This document shows, piece by piece, positions 20,894 through 31,014 of a stretch of 64,000 nucleotides of DNA; the first letter of the stretch is position 1; every line of letters starts with the position of its first letter. The position numbers and the translations under genes are program-made. The stretch is from Alopecurus myosuroides (lineage: Eukaryota > Streptophyta > Magnoliopsida > Poales > Poaceae): assembly GCA_028641055.1 (NCBI GenBank), contig CM054060.1:313089652-313153651 (forward strand), given 5' to 3'. The notes under the pieces were generated by a model, which saw nothing but the letters and a program-made list of their open reading frames with translations, was not told where the DNA came from and did not search any database.

Positions 20894-23161
20894 ATGGAGA
20901 ATCTTGTCATCGGCGAGATCTACATCGACCACGAAGGAGAAAAGGTGGTGGACGATTCCGGCTGGGGGCCGGAATCGGATCACCTCGAAACCGGATCCGT
21001 CGTGACAATCGGCCGGATCAGCGTCTTCATCGGTATGGTATGTGCTTCCCATTCGGTCCCTGACAACGTTGGATCTGATTCTATGCCAGGAAAAGCCACG
21101 TCTATCCGATCAGATGATGAAGAATCAACGGGAACGACATATCCGGCAGAAGAACCCATCGCGGAGTGGGAACAGCCGGAGGAGCCGGCATGGACCCCAC
21201 GCGACCGGGTCCAAGGAGAAGATGACACCGGGTCTATCCTGGATCTACTGGAAAACCGGTATGAGGAGAACGGTGAGGAGGAACAGCCTGAATTTACACC
21301 GGATATCGCGCGCCGAGTTGCAGTCTATGCAGCCCCCGCGGCCAACCAAGGAAACACAGCCGCGGCATCAGTCGGGGCGGCTCAGGCAGTGGCCCAGCAA
21401 CAGGGCGCGGTTAACGGAGACCCGGTCTTGACCCGGGTCGATGGAGAGTCAGCATCGGTCACCAGTCGCGCAGCAGATGAGGAGCAACACGCCAACATGT
21501 TCGGGTTTCAAGCCAACCGGACACCAGGGGCGGGTCCCTCGAATCCGCGTCACCCGGCCCTGTTCGATAATAATTTGATTTTGGATCCTACAGTCCTCGC
21601 CACTGTTATCACCCCAGAAAACGCGGCAGAGCGTGTTAGAGATCTGGACGTGGCTCGTCGTGCATTGGAACAGCAAAGAAGGCAAGTGGAAGCAGATAGA
21701 CAGGGGATGGCCACCCGACGGCGCGAACTAGACGCGTTGGAAACCCGGCTTCGAGAGGAAACGTCCAGGATACATCAAAGGCACCACACCAGGTTGCCAG
21801 CAACGGGCGGGGTTATTAATCCGGCTAATTTATTCGTCACGCCTCAGGACCAACCGATACCAGTGGTGAACCAGGGAACCGCACCCCAACAGACGACAGC
21901 AGCGACACATCCGGCGAATGAACGGACCGGGTTACCCCCACCGCAAACTAGAGTCACAACCGGCAACGATCTACTGCCGCCGCCACCATCACGATTCCGC
22001 ACACCAGCCGGCCACTACAACAATCCTATGGACAACGTATATGCGGCGACACTCGCATTGAATCAAATACCTGTGGGAGAGTATCCCCATGCAGAGAAGA
22101 CTCGGCAAGCCATCGAGCTGTTGCACACTGCGGTGGCACAGCAAGCCAATTACCCGGATCACAGAAGCGGTATGCACGGGACGCCATATGTCAGCCAGCA
22201 GCAAGGGAATTTACAAACAGGTTCAGCGCGGCGGAGGGAAGAGCAGCAGCAAATGCCGCCTCCTCCCCGCGCTCAGGCAGCATCAGCAGCACAGGCCGTC
22301 GTGGACAGTTCTAGGGCTCGGAGGGCCGCGGCCGGGTCTGCAGCGCATGGACCTCCCGCAGCACCGCGCCCAGACGCGCCCCCCGCGGCATCACACGTTT
22401 CTAGAGCAAGGCCGGCTTCAATCATTCTTGCGGGACCCAAGTGTCTCTCGGACAATATTAGAGCTGAACCTTACCCGGAAAAGTTCAAAGAGCCAGGGAA
22501 AGTAGTGAATTATGAGCCAACCATGGATCCCGAAACATGGCTAAGCAGTTACGAGATGGCAATGTCAATCCGCAACGCGTCCGAGAACCTCCAAGCCAAG
22601 TTCATGTATCTGATGATGTCGGAAGGAGCAGCAAAATTGTGGTTCACCAATCTACCAGAGGGATCGATCAAGTCTTGGGAGGAATTGAAGACCGCGTTTA
22701 TCAAGCACTTTCACGGGACCTGCAGGAAATTATTCACTATTGATGATCTAGAGCGATGCGTCCAGAAGAAGGGAGAATCGGCGCGCAGTTGGGTGCGCCG
22801 GGTTATGGAGATACTTCACTCATCCACGGATATCCAGCCCAAGGATGCACTACAGGCCATGGCAAAAACATGCAAGTATATACCTTTAGTGCAAAAGTTA
22901 ACTCGCATGAAGTCCAGTCGAAATGCGTCGGAAGTCACAATGGGAGAATTGATGGATGCGTGCAACAAACACGCTGCGACAGATACTACAGAAGAAGAAG
23001 CTGATGACAAGAAGACAAAAGCAAACACAAGCGGTAATGGAAGAACCGGCAATGGAACAGCGTCAGGAAACAATGGAAATAGCCAGAACAAGCGCCCCTT
23101 CGAAGGAGGCTCCGAGTTTGTCGCCAACACCGAAGCCGGGTCTTCAAGGCCAAGAGCATAA
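20894..23161 (+). CDS. gag: Gag protein of element C
   Basis: About 755 residues from the ATG at 20894 (MENLVIGEIY). The same frame is open from an in-LTR ATG at 20732 through the primer site, so a longer N-terminus is possible. The first ~240 residues are acidic and Pro/Ala/Gln-rich. Residues about 242-297 form a strong coiled coil (RVRDLDVARRALEQQRRQVE and on). Residues about 544-695 are the retrotransposon gag domain (PETWLSSYEMAMSIRN, AAKLWFTNLPEGSIKSWEEL, FIKHFHGTCRK, ESARSWVRRVMEIL). The tail is Asn/Gly/Lys-rich. The frame ends at a TAA (23159-23161) and continues open in the same frame as protease, so this is one polyprotein with a single in-frame stop. Confidence 0.85.
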   Translation: MENLVIGEIYIDHEGEKVVDDSGWGPESDHLETGSVVTIGRISVFIGMVCASHSVPDNVGSDSMPGKATSIRSDDEESTGTTYPAEEPIAEWEQPEEPAWTPRDRVQGEDDTGSILDLLENRYEENGEEEQPEFTPDIARRVAVYAAPAANQGNTAAASVGAAQAVAQQQGAVNGDPVLTRVDGESASVTSRAADEEQHANMFGFQANRTPGAGPSNPRHPALFDNNLILDPTVLATVITPENAAERVRDLDVARRALEQQRRQVEADRQGMATRRRELDALETRLREETSRIHQRHHTRLPATGGVINPANLFVTPQDQPIPVVNQGTAPQQTTAATHPANERTGLPPPQTRVTTGNDLLPPPPSRFRTPAGHYNNPMDNVYAATLALNQIPVGEYPHAEKTRQAIELLHTAVAQQANYPDHRSGMHGTPYVSQQQGNLQTGSARRREEQQQMPPPPRAQAASAAQAVVDSSRARRAAAGSAAHGPPAAPRPDAPPAASHVSRARPASIILAGPKCLSDNIRAEPYPEKFKEPGKVVNYEPTMDPETWLSSYEMAMSIRNASENLQAKFMYLMMSEGAAKLWFTNLPEGSIKSWEELKTAFIKHFHGTCRKLFTIDDLERCVQKKGESARSWVRRVMEILHSSTDIQPKDALQAMAKTCKYIPLVQKLTRMKSSRNASEVTMGELMDACNKHAATDTTEEEADDKKTKANTSGNGRTGNGTASGNNGNSQNKRPFEGGSEFVANTEAGSSRPRA

Positions 23162-24424
23162 GGAAATTTCAACGGAGGTAACCACCACGGAGGAAACTAT
23201 CAAGGTCCACCAAGGCCGGGTAACAATTGGGACATATTCAGGATGGCATGTCCGAAGCACAGCAGGAATGGCAGGCCAGCTAACCACTCCCTAGAACAGT
23301 GCGCCGATTTACAAAGATGGAAAAATGAGGAAGTGCACAGAGCTATGCGAGGTGCAGGGCGGGGAGGAGGACCGGGTCCAGGGGCAAACCCGGGCAACGG
23401 CCCACCCCCAGCTGGTAACCCGGCGGGTGGAAATCAAGGTAATAACCAAGGGGGGGCAGGAGGCTTCCAGGCTAACCCCAAACAATTGGGTCAATATCAT
23501 GTGCATACCACAGGAGGCTCTAACAAGGACAAAAAGATACTGAAGCAAGCAGTCAACTCAGTTTCGTTAGCCGTTCCGAGATACTTGAGATGGTCAGAAC
23601 AGGAGGTAACATGGAGCAGAAGGGATCACCCGGAAAGAGTGGAACACCCAGGAGTCTTGGCACTAGTAGTCGCACCGCAAGTTAATGGGTACGAACTAAA
23701 GAAGGTTTTAATGGATGGTGGAAGCAGCATCAATATACTGTATTGGGAAACCTTCCTACGCATGGGTCTCAAGGAATCTCAACTGCAAAAAAGCTCGACA
23801 GTTTTTCATGGGATAGTGCCGGGTCATTCAGCATGCCCCGAGGGAAAAATCGCATTGGAGGTAGCTTTCGGAGAATCAAAGGATAACTATCGAATTGAGT
23901 GGCTCACCTTTGAGGTAGTGAAATTACGCAGCCCCTATCACGCGCTGTTTGGAAGGCCGGCTTATGCCAAATTCATGGCCAGGCCGTGTTACGTATATCT
24001 GCAGCTAAAAATCCCGGGTCCCAAGAAGACCATTACCATACATGGAAATCGAGATATAGCAGCTGAATGTGACGAAGGAGACGCAGCAATGGCCGAGCAG
24101 GCCTGTAGAAAAGAAGAACTCAAGCACTACAGATCTCAAGCAGACCCGGAGGATATAGCCATATCAAAAAGGCCGAGTACTGAAGGCGAAAGAACAAAAT
24201 CCAAGGCAACGCAAGATGCTAAAATGGTGGCCTTCATCGAGGATGATTCTCCCAAGCGGCCCGCTGTAAAGGAAGAAGCCACACGGCCGCTTACAACCAG
24301 CCGGGTCATTGGAACACCCCACCCGGGTTGGCTAGCAAACCCGGTACTCATCAGGAAAAGATCCAACATATGGAGAATGTGCATTGGTCAAGCCAGACCG
24401 GGACCAGCGCTTATGAGGAACTAA
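23162..24424 (+). CDS. Zinc-binding tail and aspartic protease of element C
   Basis: Continues the gag frame after the TAA at 23159. First ATG at 23243 (MACPKHSRNG). A Cys/His cluster (CPKHSRNGRPANHSLEQC) stands where gag zinc fingers usually lie, then a Gly/Pro/Asn-rich linker. The protease follows: LALVVAPQVNGYELKKVLMD leads to the DGGSSINILY active-site loop (Asp at 23714), then a flap region and HALFGRPAYAKFMA. The ORF ends at 24422-24424 with no RT behind it; autonomous relatives continue into pol. Either the TAA has inactivated a gag-pro fusion or it is read through; I cannot tell from sequence. Confidence 0.8.
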   Translation, partial: GNFNGGNHHGGNYQGPPRPGNNWDIFRMACPKHSRNGRPANHSLEQCADLQRWKNEEVHRAMRGAGRGGGPGPGANPGNGPPPAGNPAGGNQGNNQGGAGGFQANPKQLGQYHVHTTGGSNKDKKILKQAVNSVSLAVPRYLRWSEQEVTWSRRDHPERVEHPGVLALVVAPQVNGYELKKVLMDGGSSINILYWETFLRMGLKESQLQKSSTVFHGIVPGHSACPEGKIALEVAFGESKDNYRIEWLTFEVVKLRSPYHALFGRPAYAKFMARPCYVYLQLKIPGPKKTITIHGNRDIAAECDEGDAAMAEQACRKEELKHYRSQADPEDIAISKRPSTEGERTKSKATQDAKMVAFIEDDSPKRPAVKEEATRPLTTSRVIGTPHPGWLANPVLIRKRSNIWRMCIGQARPGPALMRN

Positions 24425-25468
24425 ACAATGTAACGGGCAGCAGGTTTCAGACGCAGGGTACCTAAGGGGACTGGAAGGTTTTTAATGAGGCGGCCTGCTG
24501 ATCCAAAATTTCTAGTATCAATAAAGAGATGGTTATCAAGTCCTATATCATTACACCCTGATTACAAGTAAGTAGTATCCCTGCGACATCAATAATTCAG
24601 TATCATCAAAAGCATCGATTGCATGTAGGTCTTGGGGGTTGGTTGCTCAGGTAACCAACCACTAACCCGAATGACCCGGCATTGATAGCTATAAGTTATA
24701 AGGGCCGATTACTCGCAAACGAGCACGGCTGCAATCTTATGACTGGGCACAGAAGCCAACTTTTCTTGACTTATCTTACTTAAGCTTGATGTGACTCGCA
24801 CTAAAGTGGCATGATTCGTTCGCTTACGATTACAATCAGCCATGGAGCCCAATGGGACTTGCCTGACACTGTTCTCGTATGGATGTAACAACATGGTATC
24901 CACGCGAAAGCCGGCTTACAGTACAAGATAGTTAAAAGGGTCATCTAAACCACAAGTTTATGCAGAGTACAAGGCTAAAAGCCGGAAACTCAACAATTAT
25001 CAAGCATAACTTCAGTACTTACACGGAATGGCTTTAGGTTTGCGACTCGGTAAAAAATAATTTATTCTCTCAGAAAGGCCACACCCCCATTAGTCGAACT
25101 TTGGGTCATGGGGACTGGGGGACTTCGAAACAGAAACAAACTACTTGGCTATCGCAGTTCGAAAAACCCCACCATCCGGGTCTTGGGGACTTAAAGAAAA
25201 GGTCCACGTATCAAAGCCCCTGGTCTTGGAAAAACCGAGTCTTACAAAGGGAGCTAAAAAGAAAGTTGGGTATCAAGAACAAGTTCAAAAGAACAGACAA
25301 AATAGAACGATTATCAAAAGGCAGGGAAAGCCGCAAAAATATGTCACCGAATAGAAATACATTACAAGTTATGGCATTGGTATCAGAAGTGCACAGGCGC
25401 ACCATTGGCAGGATGAATAGTTCAAATGAAAAGGCCTCACGTGACTAAGGTATTATGACATCATTACC
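24425..25468 (+). other. Region between protease and antisense gene of C
   Basis: No credible sense gene. It holds two purine-rich stretches like the element's terminal tract (TGGGGACTGGGGGACTT at 25109-25125; TTGGGGACTT at 25183-25192) and, on the minus strand, AATAAA at 25061-25066, a possible poly(A) signal for the antisense gene. ORFs at 24709-25448 look random. Confidence 0.5.
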
Positions 25469-28400
25469 CTACTCGGCCTCCTGAGCGCGATCTTCCGGGT
25501 CTTGCTCCTGGGCCTGCTGCTTAGCTTTCCTGGCAGAGCCACCCGGACCCACCGCGCCAGGGCGGATAGGTGGAAGGACGGACGGTGTAGAGGCGGATGG
25601 CCCTGATTTTAACTCGGCCTCCCTCTTCGCAGTTGCCTCCTTCTTTTTGGCCGAGTGATCAGCCCACTTCTCCAAGATATCAAAAGGAGCGGGCGCATCC
25701 TCCGTAATAACTTTGCCATCAGCGTCATATGCACTCATAATCGTATTTAGATCCAAGCTATCGGCCAAGGCGGTAGCTGAGGGGCGCACTGCGGCTTGTA
25801 TGGTTTTGAAATCCTTGGGCGTAAATTTGGAACCATCAGCCTTGAATTCGGGAAACCCGGATGTTACCTTTGCCGGGTCAAGCTTTGGAAAGAAAGACTT
25901 GGCTAGAGTAAAAGCCCGGATCATTCCAATTCGGCATGATGAACGCTTCCAGATCTCAATCCACCCAGGCACAGTAGAACAGGCTTGAACGAGATTCTCT
26001 TCACCCGGATATACTTCCGTAGGCCACTTCACAGCATCCAATATGAATTTTGTGCCGGCAAAGAAGGTCCGGAGTACAGTCTTGAGGGTTTTAGCCTTGG
26101 TAATGGCATTTTCCTCTGGAGCCGCAAGGTTGGCACCTGCAGTCGTAACAAAAGAAAGAGCATATCAGTAATCCCGAGTCTGTTATAATAAATTAAAAGA
26201 CATGAAGCCAATCAGCAGCAGAAAACTTACTGAGCAAGATCTGATAAGTATCGGAAACCTGGTCCGATAGTTTCTTCAGTTCGGTCTGAGCGGCGTTGCA
26301 CTTCTTCTTGTATTTGGACACATCCTTCTTCAAGGTTTTCATGTCATCCTCAAGGATTTCCCTTCGTTTCATCTCGGCAAGAAGAAGTTGCTCGGTCCTC
26401 AGTAAAGTTTCATCAGACCGGGTTATCTGTGCCTGTAATTAGCAAGGAATGCAAGTATTAGTTGGATTGTATGGAAAGCCGAATGTGGTGAGAAGTACCA
26501 AGCATCACTTTTGCAAGTCATACTTGGAACTTGGGGACTAGGTATGCAATATGAGATACAAGGTGTCCTTACTTGATGCTCTGCAGCCATGCGCTCCAAG
26601 ATCTGGCTCTCCGAAGCCTTCATAGTAAGGAGAGTGTGCATCAACTGACCAAAAGTATCTTTACTCGTATCAGAAGACCCGGGGCCTTGGAAATTCCGGG
26701 AAGGAGCTTTCTTCTTAGCGGGAGGCGGAACCCGGGTCATCCGCGTGTCGGAATCCGACGCTTCTTCTTCTTCACCCAAGATGGTGGTTTTGTTCTTCTT
26801 GCTTGCATGGGAAGCAATTGGATACTCGGCTCCCTGCGGGTCCGGGTTTGGCGGCGACGCTTGTTTTTCACCGCTGGACGCGGCTGTAGTCTTATCAGCC
26901 GGGCTCCCCTTACCCGGGCCCTCGGTCTCTGTTTCCTCTTGATCGCTGACAACGACCGTGGCCCTATAAGGTGTTGTCAGTCAATAGTTAAATACACAGT
27001 CAAGAAAGGGTGATGAAATATGGCGGAACATCAGGAAAAGGGATTTTACCCGGTATTCACCGCAAAGTCACAAGGGAATCCATCGCTGGACTCGGGAGAA
27101 GCTGGAAATTATCAAGTTAAATGTCATGTGGGAATGGTTTAAAGGGAATGCCTTGACCCAGAAAAGATAGGGTAATTACCAGCCCGCCGTGGGGGGGTCG
27201 ATGTAATACCCGGGTTAAGGGCTTCATCACCCGGGTGGTTTCGAGTTGACCTACGCTTAGGCACGGGCGACTCCTTCAAGAACGGCCAGTGGGACAATGT
27301 CAAGCTAGCTCAAGTATATCATTAAAATAATGCGAGTTGAATGCGAGAGGAAGATATGAAACCTTGGAGGTGGCCTCTTGGGTCTTCCTTTTGGATCCGA
27401 CCTTGATTGTCGGCTCCAGTTCTTCCTCGTCGCTGGCAGATTCCACCTTGCCATCGGAGTTTTCTTCCTCGTCATCTTCTTGTTCTGGATATCATCAAAG
27501 TTATGGTTAGAAAGGAAGGGGCTATGGTGAGTTCAAGGGAACCAAATAAAATTCGGAAGAGTACCTTCTTCCGAATTAACCGTATCTTGCTCCTCTGGAC
27601 TTTCGGAGCTAGGGGAGGTATTAGTTTTCCAAAAATCATCATCAGCCTGAAAAGTGTTGACATAAGGATTATTAACCGCGTAGAGTGGAAAGAGTAAAAG
27701 TAAAGGCATCAAAGTCGGATTTTTACCTTGGGGGCTGGATTCTCAAGTGTGAAGGGCTCTAACCCGGATATGTTCCGGATTACATCGAGCTTTTCCGTCA
27801 AGAAACCCTTGATGGTTTTATGAGTGTCGCCAGCTGCGAAGATGTTGTCGGAGTATCGAAGCGGATCAGAAGGTTCCACTGAATACTCGCACATCAACTT
27901 CGTGCGGATGGAATTGGGCTGAATCCTGAAATCAACCCAAGTCTTCACCAGGTTGAGCCCGATGAGGCCTTGGGCTGTAAGAGTGGCAATTTTGGCTAGA
28001 AGAGGTTGAATTGCCTCCCTGTCCGGGTCAGGGGCGAAGGCACTAAACTTATCGGAGATATCAAGAAGACCCTCCGAGTAACCCGGCAGTTTCTTTTGAC
28101 CGGGTGGGGAAGTGTCCTGGCAGTAAAAGTACGAGAGCTGCCAATGCTTGACATGGGAATTGAGGGTGAGGGGTGGCATCAGAGAGTTTTTGCGGCGTTG
28201 GATTGAAACCCCGCCGCAAGTGAGAAGCGCCCCATCACCGCTTTCGCGGCATGGTTTGCATTGAAAAAGTTCAATAAAAAGAGCTAGACTTGGCGGAGTG
28301 CACAAGTAGGATTCGGAGAGGACAATAAAATGGGAAATATTTAGCACAGAGTTGGGTCCGATATCAAAAACACGAAGGCCGTAGTGGCTAAGTATGTCAC

Positions 28401-28656
28401 GGAAAAAGGGGTGACCCGGTGGTCGAAAACCCCGGGTCACATGTTCCACGAAGCAGATTACCTCATCTTTGGTAGGGGTGGGCCGGGTCTCCTTACCCGG
28501 CACCCTCCATTGGATATTTTCCTGAGGAGGAAGAATTCCCAATTCCACCAGCTCCTCCAATTTGGCCTTTGTGACCATAGACCGTGCCCAGTTGGCGGAA
28601 ATGGTGTTGGTGGCCTTAGCCTTGACTGGAGTTTTCCCCTGTTTCTTGGGAGCCAT
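25469..28656 (-). CDS. Antisense spliced gene carried by element C, Transposase_28-like domain
   Basis: An opposite-strand gene whose exons I could chain with all phases consistent. Coding exons: 28656-27727, 27646-27565, 27484-27363, 27273-27180, 27101-27050, 26963-26573, 26432-26231, 26136-25469. These total 2541 nt, 846 residues plus stop. Every intron is GT-AG; donors include AAG|GTAAAA, CGG|GTAAAA and CAA|GTAAGG. Residues about 62-140 (RGFRPPGHPFFRDILSHYGL, PNSVLNISHFIVLSESYL) match what I know of the 'putative gypsy type transposon' domain (Transposase_28). The middle is acidic with basic clusters (KRKTQE, PKRRSTR, KKKAPSR) suggesting the nucleus; exon 26432-26231 is a coiled coil. Extra antisense ORFs are known from Tat-lineage elements; their function is unknown. 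Least certain junctions: the acceptor at 27274 and the donor at 27049. Confidence 0.8.
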
Positions 28657-29425
28657 GTGGTGGGCCTGCAAAGTACAAAGTAAGAAGAAAATTAAGGCAT
28701 GGAAGTTGCGAACCGGCCAAGTATAAGCCGTGTAATATAGAGACATGAGAAATTGCGAGTGATCCGGGTGTTAGTTCGCAGAGCAAGGTTTGGAATTACC
28801 CGGGTATCAGGCATTATGGCGAAAATTATGGGATCTAAATACCGAAGAAGTTTTTTGAAGACAGTGGACGGCTTCCTAGGCACTTAACGTGATTAAAAGA
28901 AACTAGAAAGGAAAGGTCCAGCCGGGTGATTAATGCAAAGGCGGAAGTTTTGGGTAGTTCGAGCCTAGATTGGAAGCTCTATTTTCAGATTTGAAGTGGG
29001 AATAACGATTGCGGGCAGTAGGAGAGTGTATTGGAGTATGCGCTTTATTCATTGTGCATGCTAGAAGGAAGTATGGGCAATTTAATTCGGCATAGCCGAG
29101 AAATCCGTGCCGGGCAGATTTGGATCTAGTTTGAGATGAAATTCAAAAATTGCAAGGGAAAGTTAATGGGCGCAAAAGGCTTACCGGAGGAGATCTGAGT
29201 GAGGCCTTGCGGAGGCAAATGGCGCAGCCCTGGTGTCCCTTCGTGGTTCTTGAAGGGCCGGACGGAGATTCGCCGGCGGGTCTCGGCGGCGGTGCAGGGC
29301 GAGCAGTGGTGGAGCGCAGCCTCCGTCCGATGGGCTCCGGTGACGCGCGCGGGATTTCCGTGGTGGCGCTCAGCGTGAGTGAGCTCTGAGGGAGAGAGGA
29401 AGCAGAGTGGGGGGAAATGAGCCGT
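28657..29425 (-). other. 5' untranslated exon and first intron of the antisense gene
   Basis: A leader exon from about 29425 to 29185 contains no ATG on the minus strand and ends in a donor (CCG|GTAAGC). The acceptor CTTTGCAG|G lies at 28666-28667, 10 nt before the start ATG at 28656. The intron is about 520 bp. A plus-strand ORF at 29150-29389 is a GC-rich shadow of this leader. Confidence 0.65.
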
Positions 29426-29465
29426 TAAGGTTTAGGTCACCCCCCAGGGAGCTTATTTATAGGGT
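29425..29465 (-). promoter_or_regulatory. TATA promoter of the antisense gene
   Basis: TATAAATA on the minus strand at 29454-29461, followed about 35-75 nt downstream by a C/T-rich stretch (CTTCCTCTCTCCCTC) typical of plant 5' leaders. The expected start of transcription is near 29425. It lies about 390 bp inside the 3' LTR boundary and faces into the element. Confidence 0.65.
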
Positions 29466-29835
29466 GAATGGATAAGCCCGGTTCACTGAATGGGAGCCGG
29501 GAGTTACGGAAATAAACGGCTATTTATTTAAAGTCCCTGCGAGATGTGCGCCAAGTATTGAGGAAAGCATCCGGATAAAAGGAAGAAGGGGATTCGTCCC
29601 GTGATGACGGGATTGGTTATCGAGCATAGGATCTTGGAGTTATTATTATGGTTTGGACCCAGAAGTTTGAACCAAGGTGTTTGGAGGGAAAGCTGAGATT
29701 ATTGCATGGCCGCCAAGGAGCAAGGCCTAGCTGAATATTAAAATATCTTAACCCGATCTTCATATACCCGTATGATCGATATCTTTGTAGGGAATAGCAA
29801 GCGCTTCAAGGAGATCCGTGAAGCCCAGGCTATTC

Positions 29836-29845
29836 TGGGGACTAC
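29836..29845 (+). other. Terminal polypurine tract of element C
   Basis: TGGGGACTAC directly before the 3' LTR. The short purine-rich form fits Tat-like elements. Confidence 0.7.
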
Positions 29846-30323
29846 TGACAGGGGGATGCTAACCCGGTAGGCCAAGCTCCATGGAATAACCCGGCTCAAG
29901 GAATGATGTGCAGGATCCGGCTAAGGATAGGGAAACTTGTGAAGGCCCAAGCTTGTAGGCCCAATGACCCGGATTGTGGGTTACTGTAAAGGCAAGTTAG
30001 GGTTAGTGCGCCGTGTCCGGGTAGGATTCATGGTACGCCTTGTAGGACAAGCCAGGGGGTACGGGTGCTTTATAAACCGACCCCCGGAGGTAGTTTAGGG
30101 AGAGATCTAAGAACCCTAGCAATACCGTGTGATATCGAGTATCCAGTGTAAACCCTAATCGAGTTATTGTATCGATAATAAAGATCCGGCGACTTCGATT
30201 GCCGGCTGTCAGATCAAGTTGTACCATGTCTTCTCTTGAGCTAAACCCTCTCCCGAACGCCTGTGTCGACTTGCCCCAAGATCAGTTACCCCTGGTAACG
30301 TCTGCCGTGATTATCCCACGACA
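29846..30323 (+). repeat. 3' LTR of element C
   Basis: 478 bp, three substitutions from the 5' LTR in my reading (one in the first ten bases, one near the middle, one near the R/U5 region). TATA box TTTATAAAC at 30069-30077. Confidence 0.95.
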
Positions 30324-30328
30324 GTGAT

Positions 30329-30963
30329 TTTTAAAGTTTTAAAGGTAGCACATGAGCTATTTACTTGGAGTGGCGGTGAAATACCACATATAGGTAGGTA
30401 TGGTGGACACAAATGGCAAGTTTTTGGTTCAGGGTTTGGATGCACGAGTAGAGCTCGTACCCAGTACAGGTTTTTTGGCTAGCAAGGTTGGGTAGCAAGC
30501 ATAAGAGTTGAGGGGGAAAACAAATATACATATTATGAAACCAATCATGCAATCTTCATTGAAAGCCCAATCGATCTTAACTTGTGAATACTAAATTTAT
30601 GAGCTAATAGGAAAATTCCTCTTTCTTATACTAGCATCTCAAAATATTATTTCTACTGACCCCAGCTAAGTTTGCCAAAACCAACTAGATTAACTTGATG
30701 ATCTCCAGAGTGACACCAAATATAACAACAAGCTCAACCATATGACAGAAATTGAAAACTAAAATAAGGGGTGCAGAAAGTAAATGATGAAACTTCTCAT
30801 TAATATTTCAAACACGCAACTCACACCAACGGATACAACGATAACCAACCAAGGAGAGATACTTCCATACTGCAAACCATCCTATAAGATAACTTCTCTA
30901 CTCATGATATGACTCTACTGAAAAAGTAAAAAAAAATGAAAGATAGTGATGTGATACCGCGGC
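30329..30963 (-). other. 3' non-coding region of A right of C
   Basis: Continues A after C's target duplication. No credible ORF. The part 30330-30500 matches B at 13650-13830. Confidence 0.65.
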
Positions 30964-30978
30964 ACTCCCCCCAAGCTT
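30964..30978 (-). promoter_or_regulatory. Second, internal polypurine tract of element A
   Basis: AAGCTTGGGGGGAGT on the minus strand, 36 bp past the stop of the coiled-coil ORF. Its last nine bases GGGGGGAGT are identical to A's terminal tract at 10876-10884, whereas B and F, with different terminal tracts, have different internal copies. Confidence 0.5.
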
Positions 30979-31014
30979 GGAACAAGCCTCGGGGATGCCA
31001 AAACAAATGACGAA

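Larger units (their letters stand above)
20352..30323 (+). mobile_element. Element C: young gypsy (Tat-like) with antisense gene, nested in A
   Basis: Complete insertion with perfect GTGAT target duplication (20347-20351 and 30324-30328). Order on the plus strand: LTR, primer site, gag, protease, about 1 kb without sense genes, a region occupied by an opposite-strand spliced gene, polypurine tract, LTR. No RT, RNase H or integrase is present. The two 478-bp LTRs differ at three positions by my count (about 0.6%). At the commonly used grass rate of 1.3e-8 per site per year that is roughly a quarter of a million years. Primer-site type, DGGSS protease and antisense extra ORF match the Tat lineage of plant gypsy elements. 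Confidence 0.95.

Noticed and set aside
29150..29389. Plus-strand 79-codon ORF
   Set aside because: Overlaps the GC-rich untranslated exon of the antisense gene; no homology or codon pattern.
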